A stretch of DNA of 64,000 nucleotides from Wocania arenilitoris (GTDB lineage: Bacteria > Bacteroidota > Bacteroidia > Flavobacteriales > Flavobacteriaceae). Where the stretch lies: positions 62,001-126,000 of the forward strand of contig NZ_JAKKDU010000007.1 of NCBI RefSeq assembly GCF_021728535.1, given 5' to 3'. This document shows, piece by piece, positions 35,256 to 46,367 of this stretch. The position numbers and the translations under genes are program-made. The first letter of the stretch is position 1. Each line of letters begins with the position of its first letter. The notes below the pieces were generated by a model. The model did not search any database and was not told where the DNA came from. It saw only the letters and a program-made list of their open reading frames with translations.

Positions 35256-36252
35256 TTAGATAAATTTTAAGACTGTTAGTATTTATTTTTTCTTCAGAAA
35301 TAGAATTTCCACTAAATTTTGGTGCTTTAACACCATTTTTAAATAACGTGCTTCCCGTAAATACACGTGCTTCATCCCAAAGGTTTTCGTCGATAAATGT
35401 TTGAAGTGTTTTCGTGCCGCCTTCTATAATTATAGAATTGATGTTTTTTTTGAATAATATATCGCAAATTTGTTTTGCTATATGGTCATTAAAATCTATG
35501 TTGCCTTTAGAGATTACAACCGTTTCAGCTTCATCATTAAAGACCGCATATTTTTTTGTTAACTTATTATCCTTATCAATAACAACTCTAATAGGATTTA
35601 GCCCTGTCCAATCTCTAACAGTTAAACTCGGGTTGTCTTTAATAACGGTATTTGTACCTACTAAAATAGCTTGCTCTTCGGTGCGCCATTTGTGCACTAA
35701 TTGTCTTGAAAATTTATTAGTAATCCAAACGGGTTTTAGTTCGTTTTTAGTTTTAGGCGCTATAAAACCATCTGCAGTTTCTGCCCATTTTAAAATAATG
35801 TATGGGCGTTTTTTATTGTGAAATGTAAAAAAGCGTTTGTGGTGATTTTTACAGTCATCTTCTAAAACACCAACCGTAACATTACAGCCAGCATTTTTAA
35901 GTTTTTCGATGCCTTTTCCTGCCACTTTTTTATTATAATCAACACAACCAATAACCACATTTGGTATTTGGTGTTTAATAATTAAATCGCTGCAAGGGGG
36001 TGTTTTGCCAAAATGAGAGCAGGGTTCTAAAGTAACATAAAGCGTTGCTTCCTTTAATAAAGATTTATTTAAAACCGAATTTATAGCGTTAACCTCGGCA
36101 TGATTTCCACCGTATTTGCTAGTGTAACCCTCTCCAATAATTTTGTTTTTGTAAACAATAACACTACCAACCATGGGGTTTGGTCTAGTAAATCCTAAAC
36201 CATTTTTAGCAATTTCTAAACAGCGTTTAATATATGTTTCGTGGTTACTCAA
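35248..36252 (-). CDS. ribD: bifunctional riboflavin deaminase/reductase
   Basis: 334 residues. N-terminal deaminase domain with zinc ligands HAE (H51, catalytic E53), PCSHFGKTPPC (C78, C87) and RPNPMVGSVIVYKN near 23-36. The C-terminal reductase domain (about 145-334) begins RPYIILKWAETADGFIAPK and has IIIEGGTKTLQTFID near 270. It carries out two successive steps from the first pyrimidine intermediate in riboflavin synthesis. The gene starts 2 bases after the LEA2 lipoprotein stop and overlaps the HAD gene. No other rib gene lies in the window. Confidence 0.95.
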   Translation of the reverse strand: MSNHETYIKRCLEIAKNGLGFTRPNPMVGSVIVYKNKIIGEGYTSKYGGNHAEVNAINSVLNKSLLKEATLYVTLEPCSHFGKTPPCSDLIIKHQIPNVVIGCVDYNKKVAGKGIEKLKNAGCNVTVGVLEDDCKNHHKRFFTFHNKKRPYIILKWAETADGFIAPKTKNELKPVWITNKFSRQLVHKWRTEEQAILVGTNTVIKDNPSLTVRDWTGLNPIRVVIDKDNKLTKKYAVFNDEAETVVISKGNIDFNDHIAKQICDILFKKNINSIIIEGGTKTLQTFIDENLWDEARVFTGSTLFKNGVKAPKFSGNSISEEKINTNSLKIYLND

Positions 36253-36254
36253 AG

Positions 36255-36746
36255 TTATAATTTAATCTTTAAATCTTCGGTTTGGTCAACATTATAAGTG
36301 TACGAAAACCCTAAAACCTTATAAATAATATCACCTTTATATTGTACTTTAATCTTTTTACTAAATAAACTGCCAATTAATCCGCCAAGGTTTTTATTGC
36401 TAAAAATGCTATCAGTAGGAACATTAGCTTTTAAAGGAATTGAGAATTCTTTTTTTGCTGGCACTTTAAAGCTTTTGGTAGAAACGGTAGCCATTTCAGT
36501 ATCATTTACAAACACTTTAATTTCATCTGTTTTTAATTCGCCACCAATATCATTCGGATTTAAAAACAAAGCATCTGCCGTAAGCGTTATATGGTTTGAA
36601 GTTGATTTAATAACCTTTATATTTTCAACATTTAAAAAAACGGGTTTTTCTTTAACCGAACAACTCAAAAAAGCAAACAATATTGTTGATAAAATAATCA
36701 GCATATTTATTTGATAATTTTTATATTTAAGTATCTTCACTTGCAT
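36255..36746 (-). CDS. LEA type 2 family lipoprotein
   Basis: 163 residues. A short basic start, a hydrophobic core and the lipobox FLSC place the acylated Cys near residue 29. The rest is a single LEA14/WHy-like beta domain: NHITLTADALFLNPNDIGGELKTDEIKVFVND with the NPN motif, and later VPAKKEFSIPLKANVP. Such domains occur in envelope lipoproteins of unknown role in Bacteroidota. It is first in the operon with ribD and divergent from the acetyltransferase gene with only 17 bases between, so the two promoters must lie partly within each other's 5' regions. Confidence 0.85.
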   Translation of the reverse strand: MQVKILKYKNYQINMLIILSTILFAFLSCSVKEKPVFLNVENIKVIKSTSNHITLTADALFLNPNDIGGELKTDEIKVFVNDTEMATVSTKSFKVPAKKEFSIPLKANVPTDSIFSNKNLGGLIGSLFSKKIKVQYKGDIIYKVLGFSYTYNVDQTEDLKIKL

Positions 36747-36763
36747 AAAATTTCTGTTTAAGA

Positions 36764-37251
36764 ATGTGTAAAGATACTATAGTTATTCGAGAAATTAAGC
36801 CAGAAGATAATGCGCAAATTGAAGCCATTATTAGAGCTTGTTTCCATGAATTTAAAATCCCGTTAGAAGGCACGGCCTATTCAGATAATGAAACACCAAG
36901 AATGTTTGAATCATATCAAAATATTAACGATGTGTATTATGTTATTGAAGATAATGGCGTTATTTTAGGTGGAGCAGGCATAAAACCCTTAAAGGATTTT
37001 GAAGCTGATGTTTGTGAAATTCAAAAAATGTATTTTTCACCAAAAATTCGCAATAAGGGCTATGGAAGGCTTATGTTTGAAACTTGTTTGCAAGCTGCAA
37101 AAAAAATGGGCTACAAACAGTGTTATTTAGAATCGGCATCACAACTTAAAGCCGCTATTCATGTTTATGAAAGTTATGGTTTTAAACATTTAAAAGAGGC
37201 TTTAGGAAATACAGGACATTATTCTTGCAGTGTCTGGATGATAAAGGATTT

Positions 37252-37255
<4 letters not shown>
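36764..37255 (+). CDS. GNAT family N-acetyltransferase
   Basis: 163 residues, single GNAT domain. The acetyl-CoA loop is in IRNKGYGRLMFETCLQAAKKMGY near 95-118, preceded by the strand EIQKMYFSP, and followed by CYLESASQLKAAIHVYESYGF near 121-141. Substrate unknown. Its stop overlaps the prmC start (ATGA), and the unit GNAT-prmC-ligA is tightly coupled. Note that prmC modifies release factors, but nothing ties this acetyltransferase to translation beyond position. Confidence 0.9.
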
Positions 37256-40126
<2,871 letters not shown>

Positions 40127-40191
40127 TTTTATTTTTTTGTCGATAAAAAGTGTTTTTTAATGATTAAGTGTAAAATATTTATATATTTGTC

Positions 40192-40199
40192 TTATTAAC
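40192..40199 (+). promoter_or_regulatory. promoter -7 element with very short leader
   Basis: TATATTTG, an exact TAnnTTTG match, ends 14 bases before the ATG at 40214, so the leader should be only about 8 bases. Confidence 0.5.
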
Positions 40200-40213
40200 T
40201 GTAAATTGCTTTT

Positions 40214-40933
40214 ATGGGTAAGTCGAAAGTCTTGATTGGTTTAATTGTGTTATCTTATATTCTCTTTGTTGTTTTTCAATTTAAAGGAGATGAGGTAGTG
40301 GCTTCTAGTTTTAGTTCAGCTGTATTTCCTTTAATAGCGCTATTTTATTGGGTGACTATTAAGTCAAAAAACTTATGTTTTTGTTTGTTTTTAATAAGTT
40401 ATTCGTTATCAGAATTGTTATTTTATGCTATTGATTTTATCCCTTATATATATTTTTATTACATTGGAAATACTTTGATTATGTTATCTTATGCTTTTCT
40501 TTTATTCGAAGTTTGTAGGTATGTTTGTATAAAGGATGTGTTAAAAAATTTCAAAATACACATTATTGTATTGACAGGTTTAAATATTTATATGGCCTAT
40601 ATTTTGCAAGAAGCAATAAATCCATATATAGAAATGACATTTGAGTATTTATTAGAAATAACTTATAATATTGTGATGCTATTATTATTATCAATATCAC
40701 TCTTAAATTATCTTTATAAAGACGATAAAAAGTCTTTATTCTTTTTCTTTGGTGCTTTATGTATTGTTTTTAGTGAGGTAATCAATGTGGCTTATTTGTA
40801 TGTTTCACATCAAAGCTTGCTTAATTTCATGTCGGTCTCTTTATTTCTTATAGCATCCTATTTCTTATACAAGCATTCTAAAATAGAGCTTTTTAAAATT
40901 GAAGATATTGAAGTAGAAGTGTCTACTCTTTAA
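40214..40933 (+). CDS. multi-pass membrane protein, paralogue of the gene at 43353
   Basis: 239 residues with about eight membrane spans and little else; loops are short. The end (KSLFFFFGALCIVFSEVINVAYLY) aligns with the matching part of the protein encoded at 43353 (KSSILFLMVALCLVFSTILN), and length and span pattern agree, so the two are distant paralogues. The partner is closer to the YhhN/TMEM86 (lysoplasmalogenase-like) family, which may hold here too, but the conserved acidic residues are not clear in this copy. The cytoplasmic tail is short and acidic. Function unknown. Confidence 0.65.
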   Translation: MGKSKVLIGLIVLSYILFVVFQFKGDEVVASSFSSAVFPLIALFYWVTIKSKNLCFCLFLISYSLSELLFYAIDFIPYIYFYYIGNTLIMLSYAFLLFEVCRYVCIKDVLKNFKIHIIVLTGLNIYMAYILQEAINPYIEMTFEYLLEITYNIVMLLLLSISLLNYLYKDDKKSLFFFFGALCIVFSEVINVAYLYVSHQSLLNFMSVSLFLIASYFLYKHSKIELFKIEDIEVEVSTL

Positions 40934-40955
40934 TGTTATTTAGCTTGCTTTTTAT

Positions 40956-41327
40956 TTATAAAAGGAATATCCTTTCTATATATATATAAAGAATTATTAC
41001 AGACAATAAGAATGTAGCTACTGCGGTTATAAACAAAACACCACCATCATTATTTACTTCAATACCAAGTTTGGTTAAATACATAAAAATAGCACCAAAT
41101 ATAACACCAATTGTTAAACTTGCTCCAAGCCATACAGTTTTAGGTATGAGTAGTAGTATTCCAGCGATGAGCTCTAAAACTCCAATTCCTATTCTTTCAT
41201 AGGGTTCTAATCCTACAGTTTCAAATATATAAACACTTACTTTATCTGCTGTAAATTTAAAACGAAGCGTTTGAATTCAAATAACTGCTACAATTATGCG
41301 TAATGCTAGTGGAATGTGTTTTTTTAT
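40956..41327 (-). pseudogene. DoxX family membrane protein, inactivated
   Basis: On the minus strand the frame from 41327 to 40956 (124 codons) reads HIPLALRIIVAVI, stop, IQTLRFKFTADKVSVYIFETVGLEPYERIGIGVLELIAGILLLIP and on to the natural end. This is a DoxX-like small four-span membrane protein. Two defects are visible: the codon at the expected start is ATA instead of ATG, directly after an in-frame stop, and an in-frame TGA (41277-41279) stands where homologues have a hydrophobic residue. The degenerate IS630 element begins 16 bases upstream of the lost start, so promoter loss by the insertion may have come first. Confidence 0.75.
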
Positions 41328-41486
41328 GTTTTAATTATAATACCAAATAAATTTTAAAACAAGCTAAATTTTTTATATCTTTCTTTTATGGGAAGACAAG
41401 CAACTATTATTATTAAAGAGCCTATAGAAGAACTTAAGGACTTACATAAAAAAGGAATCAAATCCAAAGCTAATACCAATTTAACT

Positions 41487-42062
41487 TTATGATGTCGCCA
41501 TAAAGGCATCTATATAATGATGATTTGCTGTAATTGATTTAATAGTTTCGGCACTCATTTTGTTGACCGTTCCATGCAACCACTTTTTTAAATCTTCCAT
41601 GGATTCAAATCTTTGATTTTTGTAGCGTTGCTTGATATACTGCCAAATTTGTTCACAGGGATTGAGTTCAGGTGCGTAAGGTGGGATTCGCAATAGGTGT
41701 ATGTTTTGTGGGACCTCTATGTTTTTTGTAGAATGGAACCCCGCGTTGTCTATGACAACAATTTTAAGTTCTTTGGGCCTGTGCAACGAAAATTGTTTTA
41801 AGTATGCTTCAAAAACATCTGTGTTCACACCGTTGACCTCCCATACAAAACGATCTCCATCTATGGGCGAATAACTTCCGTATAAATAAGTGGTCTTAAA
41901 AACATGTTGATAAGAAACAATCGGCTTTATTCCTGATGCGGTGAGATATTTCCCTAAATGTGTCATCATGCCAAATCTGGCTTCATCTTGGAAATATAGA
42001 TTTACATCGCTATAATTATCTTTATTTAGACTTGATCTAATATTGTTTAGAGTATCAGGAAG
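41487..42062 (-). CDS. IS630-type transposase, catalytic (DDE) part
   Basis: Reading frame of 191 codons from 42062, in +1 relation to the N-terminal part; its first internal ATG is at 41969, but the catalytic Asp of QDEARFG lies upstream of that ATG, so an active product must come from frameshifting. The other acidic residues are D in VVIDNAGFHST and E in PELNPCEQIWQYIKQ, the DDE set of the IS630 group. All are intact, so the element may still be active if the frameshift is programmed. Confidence 0.75.
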   Translation of the reverse strand, partial: LPDTLNNIRSSLNKDNYSDVNLYFQDEARFGMMTHLGKYLTASGIKPIVSYQHVFKTTYLYGSYSPIDGDRFVWEVNGVNTDVFEAYLKQFSLHRPKELKIVVIDNAGFHSTKNIEVPQNIHLLRIPPYAPELNPCEQIWQYIKQRYKNQRFESMEDLKKWLHGTVNKMSAETIKSITANHHYIDAFMATS

Positions 42063-42549
42063 TTTTTAAAAAAGCATTTACTGCTTGATCATCTTTTTTA
42101 TAATGGGATTTTCTTGGGCTTTTAAGTTTTGTCTTAAAGTGCTTTATCAAGTATTGCCTCAACAGGTGGTATTTAACTTCAACCTTATATTCTGAACAGA
42201 CCCATTGTTGCGCATCCCAATAACTCAGGAAACCATTGTCGCTTGAATTGACACGTGCGGACAATCCATTGTGGATCTGCTCTGTGATAATCTTAGACTT
42301 TTTGTTTTTCGGCTGGTCAGACAGCAGGCCTTGTATGCCATTGGTAATGTATTCTTTAGTCCAGCGCTGTTGTGTTCTGGTGCTAATGCTTAAATATTCA
42401 CAGAGCTTTTTTCTAGTCTTGAATTTTTTACCCTGTAGTTCAATGAGCCAAATGATTCTTTTTTCAAATCTGAAATTTGGTTGCTTTTTGCGGAGTGAAA
42501 CAAGTTCTGCTACACTTTCTTTGATTGCGAATTCTTGTGGTTTTGCCAT
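42055..42549 (-). CDS. IS630-type transposase, N-terminal part
   Basis: 164 residues ending ...AFLKTS. It holds the helix-turn-helix DNA-binding region (KTRKKLCEYLSISTRTQQRWTKEYITNGIQGLL near 48-80) and the winged-helix linker. The frame ends at a TGA (42055-42057) right after the run TTTTTTAAAAA. In the +1 frame the reading continues without a break as LPDTLNNIRSSL into the catalytic part. So the complete enzyme, about 353 residues, needs one skipped A in the run or is split by a one-base insertion. Confidence 0.8.
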   Translation of the reverse strand: MAKPQEFAIKESVAELVSLRKKQPNFRFEKRIIWLIELQGKKFKTRKKLCEYLSISTRTQQRWTKEYITNGIQGLLSDQPKNKKSKIITEQIHNGLSARVNSSDNGFLSYWDAQQWVCSEYKVEVKYHLLRQYLIKHFKTKLKSPRKSHYKKDDQAVNAFLKTS

Positions 42550-43300
42550 CCTTAAAGATAAACAAATATAACGACATTACATAATTAAATTGTTATAAGA
42601 CGTCGTTTAAAGTGTTTGATTTATACTAAAGAGAATAAGTACAAAACTCAAACAATTGATGCTGAAACATATGCTCAAGACGAAAGCAGATTTGGACTCA
42701 AAACCCATATTGGAAGCTGCTTAACAGCAAAAGATGTTAAGCCAATTGTTAATTATTAACACGCTTTTAAAAACACCTATTTATACGGTAGTTTTTCTCC
42801 TATTGATGGCGATGCCTTTATTTACGAGATTCAAGGTATAATTAGTGAAATATTTTATCAATACCTAAAAGCGTTCTCACTATATAAACCTAAAGAAATT
42901 AAAATTATAATTATAGATAATGCTGCATTCCATAGCTTATCAAAATACACATTACCAGACAATATTATACTCATTAGAGTACCACCATATTCTCCCGAAT
43001 TGAATCCATGCGAAAAAATATGGCTTTACATCAAACAACACTACAAAAACAACGTGTTCGTAACCCTTGATAACATAAAACAATGGCTATATGATTTTGT
43101 CAATAATAAATTAAACAATGAAATCATAAAATGGATTATTTATAATCAAAAATTATGCAAACCCTTTTTAGATCATTTTAATGTGTAATTGGTATAATTT
43201 AAAAAACGTATTAAAGTATAGTTGCCCCAATACAACCATATATTTATCGTTAAAGTGCTAAATACCAACAAATAAATCGACAAAACGAATGTTTTTATCG

Positions 43301-43328
43301 TTGTAATTGATATTTATTTTTATATTTG
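43301..43328 (+). promoter_or_regulatory. Bacteroidota-type promoter for the YhhN-like gene
   Basis: TTG at 43301-43303 and TATATTTG at 43321-43328, spacing 17, with a leader of roughly 20 bases before the ATG at 43353. The element lies outside the IS and so was not disturbed by it. Confidence 0.5.
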
Positions 43329-43352
43329 TTTACAACCTAATTATAAAATACC

Positions 43353-44102
43353 ATGAAAAATTCATCCGTACTTAGTTTTAATAAGGTGTTTTTTTGTGCC
43401 TTATTACTTTTGGTTAGCATTAACATTTTAGGAACTTACAGCGAAGATATATTACTTTTGCAAAGTACAAAAGCCTTATTTATTCCAGTTTTATTAATCT
43501 TATTTTTTATTAAGCATAAAGCACTAAGTATTCCTTTTATTTCATTTTTTATATTTTCTTTTTTAGGTGATGTTTCTCTAGCTTTTTTTGATAACGGAAT
43601 TTTCATTAAAGCCTCTAGTGTTTTTTACTTTTTAAGCTATATGTGTTTAATTGGTTTGGTTATTTCTAAGTTTAATTTTTTCAGAATTGACAAAGTGATA
43701 GGTGCATATTTAATATTAGTTTTTTTAATAAATGCTTATTTTTTATATACATTTTATGGTATTTTAAAAGCTGTTGTGCCTGATAGTTTAGAAGTGACTT
43801 TGTTTGGGGTTAAAAATATTTCTTTAATACTTTTAATGTTTTTGGCTTTTGGTAAATATTTAGCTAACGATACAAAATCTTCAATACTCTTTTTAATGGT
43901 GGCTTTGTGTTTAGTTTTTTCTACAATATTAAACTACGTAAGTATTTATTATGTTTACAGTTGGATTTTAGTAATGCTAGAGAGAGTTATTTATGCTATT
44001 GGAATTTACTTGTTAATTAATTATACTATTGAAGAAAACAAAAGTTTGATTAAGCAAAACAACTTTCAAGATAGTTATAAATCTGATAATATTTTTGCTT
44101 AA
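43353..44102 (+). CDS. YhhN-like multi-pass membrane protein
   Basis: 249 residues, about eight membrane spans. The pattern STKALFIPVLLILFF near 37-51 and FIFSFLGDVSLAFFD near 67-81 resembles the YhhN/TMEM86 family (conserved T-K-P/A-L and LGD), whose animal member hydrolyses lysoplasmalogen; enzyme activity for the bacterial proteins is not settled. The C-terminal tail is polar and cytoplasmic. It is a distant paralogue of the protein at 40214, on the far side of the IS-disrupted zone, so the region probably arose by duplication of a membrane-protein gene around doxX. Its stop overlaps the stop of the convergent nucleotidase gene. Confidence 0.65.
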   Translation: MKNSSVLSFNKVFFCALLLLVSINILGTYSEDILLLQSTKALFIPVLLILFFIKHKALSIPFISFFIFSFLGDVSLAFFDNGIFIKASSVFYFLSYMCLIGLVISKFNFFRIDKVIGAYLILVFLINAYFLYTFYGILKAVVPDSLEVTLFGVKNISLILLMFLAFGKYLANDTKSSILFLMVALCLVFSTILNYVSIYYVYSWILVMLERVIYAIGIYLLINYTIEENKSLIKQNNFQDSYKSDNIFA

Positions 44103-45016
44103 ACAATTATTGATGCGCCATTAGCTGCTTTGTTTTTATCAGCATCAAAATAAAAATCAATTTTACCAAGATTAATACCATAACAGCCTACTTGGTTTAC
44201 TAGCATATTATTACCTTCAATATTTTTTATCACTGTTGGTTTTTTTAAAAAAGTATGAGTATGGCCGCCAATAATTAAATCGATGTCTTTTGTTGCTGCT
44301 GCCAACTTTAGGTCACTAATTTTTGTTTCGCTATTTCTGTAATTATACCCTAAATGCGATAAACAAATTACCAAATCACATTGCTTATCATCTTTAAGGG
44401 TTTTAACCATTTCCTGCGATGTTTCAATAGGATCTAAATATTTAGTTTCTTTATACATGGCAGGATCAACAAGTCCTTTTAACTCAATCCCTAAACCAAA
44501 AACACCAATTTTAATACCTCCTTTATTAAATATTTTATATGGCTTTGTGTGTGAGTCCATAATGGTGTTCGAAAAATCATAATTAGCTGTTATAAAATCA
44601 AATTCGGCATGTGGCAATTGTGTATAAAGACCATCAATTCCATTATCAAAATCATGATTACCAATAGTAGCAGCATCATATTTAAGTTTACTCATTAATT
44701 TAAATTCTAATTCGCCACCATAGTAGTTAAAATAGGGTGTGCCTTGAAAAATATCGCCAGCATCAAAAAGTAGGGTGTTTGGATTTTTGTTTTTTATAGA
44801 TTCAATTAAACTCGCTCTTCGTGCTACGCCACCTTTATTCGCGTTTCTGCCGTCTTCAGCACTAAACGCTTCTATATGACTGTGTACATCGTTGGTGTGT
44901 AAAATGGTAATTTTAGTAGGTTTTGCTGAGTCTACAAAAGACTGTAAGCCTAAGCTTCCTAGAGTTATTAAAGCAGTGGCGCCAGTTGTTTGGTGTATAA
45001 AATCTCTACGATTCAT
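44099..45016 (-). CDS. 5'-nucleotidase catalytic domain, Tat-exported metallophosphatase
   Basis: 305 residues. Twin-arginine start NRRDFIHQTTGATALITLGSLGL predicts Tat export. The calcineurin-like dimetal site is complete: ILHTNDVHSH near 38-47, FDAGDIFQGT near 84, IGNHDFDNG near 115, CLSHLGYN near 215 and GGHTHTF near 252. This is the N-terminal catalytic half of the UshA-type 5'-nucleotidase, which strips phosphate from nucleotides in the periplasm. The C-terminal substrate-binding half is absent and is encoded by the next gene upstream on the strand as a separate lipoprotein. Confidence 0.93.
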   Translation of the reverse strand: MNRRDFIHQTTGATALITLGSLGLQSFVDSAKPTKITILHTNDVHSHIEAFSAEDGRNANKGGVARRASLIESIKNKNPNTLLFDAGDIFQGTPYFNYYGGELEFKLMSKLKYDAATIGNHDFDNGIDGLYTQLPHAEFDFITANYDFSNTIMDSHTKPYKIFNKGGIKIGVFGLGIELKGLVDPAMYKETKYLDPIETSQEMVKTLKDDKQCDLVICLSHLGYNYRNSETKISDLKLAAATKDIDLIIGGHTHTFLKKPTVIKNIEGNNMLVNQVGCYGINLGKIDFYFDADKNKAANGASIIV

Positions 45017-45027
45017 TTTCTAATAAA

Positions 45028-45786
45028 TTAGTTAAGTTGAATAAACCTATCATCAATTATTGGACTTATAGTATCAACTTTTTTAAAGTTGTCAATCAAA
45101 GCATTTCGTACTTTATAGTTTAGAATATGCAAACTATCATTAGGTTTAAAAAAACGCATATTATCACCATTATTGTATAAATAATCATTGGTAGCTACAT
45201 AATATGTTTTATTTACATTTATTTTTTCTCCTTTTATTGTTGCTTCAACAATATCAAAATTTTTATCTAATACGAGTTTTAATTTAGAAATAGGATGGGC
45301 TCTTTTTCTTAATCTTAAATAATTTGTAAGGCTGTCAATTTGATTTCCTTTTAAAGCTACAACAACAATACTGTTTTCAAATGGCATGAGTTGGTATGCT
45401 GTTCGGGTAGTTATATGGCCTTTCGATATAATAGATCGAATACCACCATAATTAAGGATTACCATATCAATATCTTTTCCTGTTCTATTCTTAAAAATAG
45501 GGTTAGCTTCATTATAAACAGCATCTGCCATAAAATTGCCAATGGCTGTGTTTAAGTGACCATCAGTTTTAGAATACGTATTAACAGAATAGGCTAAAAC
45601 ACTATCTAAATCCTTATTAATATGATCGCGATAAGGTTTTATAAAAGCATCAATTTCTTGGTTAGTTTTTAGGCTATCAGTAATTTCAATGTTCTTGCCT
45701 TCAACCTTAAAAAGGTGTTGTCTTTCTTGCTTGCAACTCGAAAAAAGAAAAATATTTAACAAAAAAAATAAATATGTAAACCTCAT
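45028..45786 (-). CDS. 5'-nucleotidase C-terminal domain lipoprotein
   Basis: 252 residues from the ATG at 45786, chosen because it gives a proper lipoprotein signal MRFTYLFFLLNIFLFSSC; a start at 45834 would add 16 polar residues before it. The body is the UshA C-terminal domain: GNFMADAVYNEAN, VILNYGGIRS near 115, GHITTRTAYQLMPFENSIVVV near 128-148 and YYVATNDYLYNNGDNM near 205-220, which in UshA forms the nucleoside pocket. It lies 11 bases ahead of the catalytic gene, so the two halves are made together and must pair, one as a lipoprotein and one through Tat. Confidence 0.9.
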   Translation of the reverse strand: MRFTYLFFLLNIFLFSSCKQERQHLFKVEGKNIEITDSLKTNQEIDAFIKPYRDHINKDLDSVLAYSVNTYSKTDGHLNTAIGNFMADAVYNEANPIFKNRTGKDIDMVILNYGGIRSIISKGHITTRTAYQLMPFENSIVVVALKGNQIDSLTNYLRLRKRAHPISKLKLVLDKNFDIVEATIKGEKINVNKTYYVATNDYLYNNGDNMRFFKPNDSLHILNYKVRNALIDNFKKVDTISPIIDDRFIQLN

Positions 45787-45842
45787 ACTAATAAAATATT
45801 TTGATTGTACTTTTGCTACCTTTGTGAAAAGCATAAAGGTAA

Positions 45843-46367
45843 ATGATTTTAAAAGGTTTTAAAGAAAAATCTAATAAAAAACATCTAAATAAATTGTTGT
45901 TAGAACGCGAAGTAAGCGTTACAGATACTAAGGTTGAAAGCTTGGGTCTTATCTTGAATATTGACGAGATTGATGATTTTGATTTGTTTAGAACTTTAGC
46001 AGATTATATAAATGTACGCCCTAATAAGCTTAAAATTATAGCCTTTTCAAGTAAAAAAAAAGACAACTTAAACACTTGGGATGAATGTTACAGTCCTAAA
46101 GACTTTGGTTGGAAAGGCCGTATAAAAAATATTGAATTGCAATCGTTTTTAAACACAAAATTTGATACTTTAATTAGTTATTATACCAAAGATGATTTAG
46201 AATTAAAATTTCTTACAGTAAAATCAAAAGCTAAATTTAAAATAGGGATTTTACAAACTGATGCTAGATTAAATGATTTAATAATAAAAACTAGTTTAAA
46301 AGAATTCGACGTATTTAAGGCAGAGGTTTATAAATATTTAACAATATTAAATAAAATTAAAGAATGA
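45843..46367 (+). CDS. DUF6913-type conserved protein
   Basis: 174 residues, cytoplasmic, no signal or span. The sequence is beta-alpha with segments [51 protein letters not shown] and LEFLT, typical of a small family found next to dapA in Flavobacteriia (I take it to be DUF6913). No catalytic motif seen. Its stop overlaps the dapA start by 4 bases (ATGA), so the two are translated together. Function unknown. Confidence 0.75.
   Translation: MILKGFKEKSNKKHLNKLLLEREVSVTDTKVESLGLILNIDEIDDFDLFRTLADYINVRPNKLKIIAFSSKKKDNLNTWDECYSPKDFGWKGRIKNIELQSFLNTKFDTLISYYTKDDLELKFLTVKSKAKFKIGILQTDARLNDLIIKTSLKEFDVFKAEVYKYLTILNKIKE

Larger units (their letters stand above)
41476..42593 (-). mobile_element. IS630-type insertion sequence nested in the older element
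   Basis: 1118 bases bounded by imperfect inverted repeats, CCAATTTAACTTTATGATGTCG at the left and, inverted, ACAATTTAATTATGTAATGTCG at the right (shown in halves: CAATTTAA and ATGTCG are the shared blocks). TA is repeated at 41474-41475 and 42594-42595. Removing it restores the older transposase frame exactly, which proves the limits. Its two-part transposase is on the minus strand. Confidence 0.85.
41388..43188 (+). pseudogene. IS630-type transposase, deleted, nonsense-mutated and interrupted
   Basis: Codons 41388-41475 (MGRQATIIIKEPIEELKDLH) and 42596-43188 join exactly when the nested element and one TA are removed, reading KSKANIRRRLKCLIYTKENKYK across the junction. The frame then jumps from KYKTQ straight to the catalytic DESRFGL, a loss of roughly 130-150 residues compared with full-length enzymes. 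A TAA at 42757-42759 stands where Gln is expected in NYQHAFKNTYLYGSFSP (C to T). The rest of the DDE domain is intact: IIDNAAFHSL and PELNPCEKIW. Four events (deletion, nonsense, insertion, and no intact start region) mark it as old. Confidence 0.8.
41343..43192 (+). mobile_element. degenerate IS630-type element, interrupted by a second IS
   Basis: Ends are CCAAATAAATTTTAAAA at 41343 and, inverted, CCAATTACACATTAAAA ending at 43192, flanked by TA on both sides (41341-41342 and 43193-43194), the target duplicated by the IS630/Tc1-mariner group. Subtracting the nested element and its TA leaves about 730 bases, well short of the 1.1-1.2 kb of a complete element, and the transposase reading frame lacks its helix-turn-helix and linker part. 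It is therefore a deletion derivative that cannot move by itself. Confidence 0.75.

Noticed and set aside
43000-43188. Short plus-strand frame of 62 codons as a gene
   Set aside because: It is the last part of the degenerate IS630-type transposase, not an independent gene.
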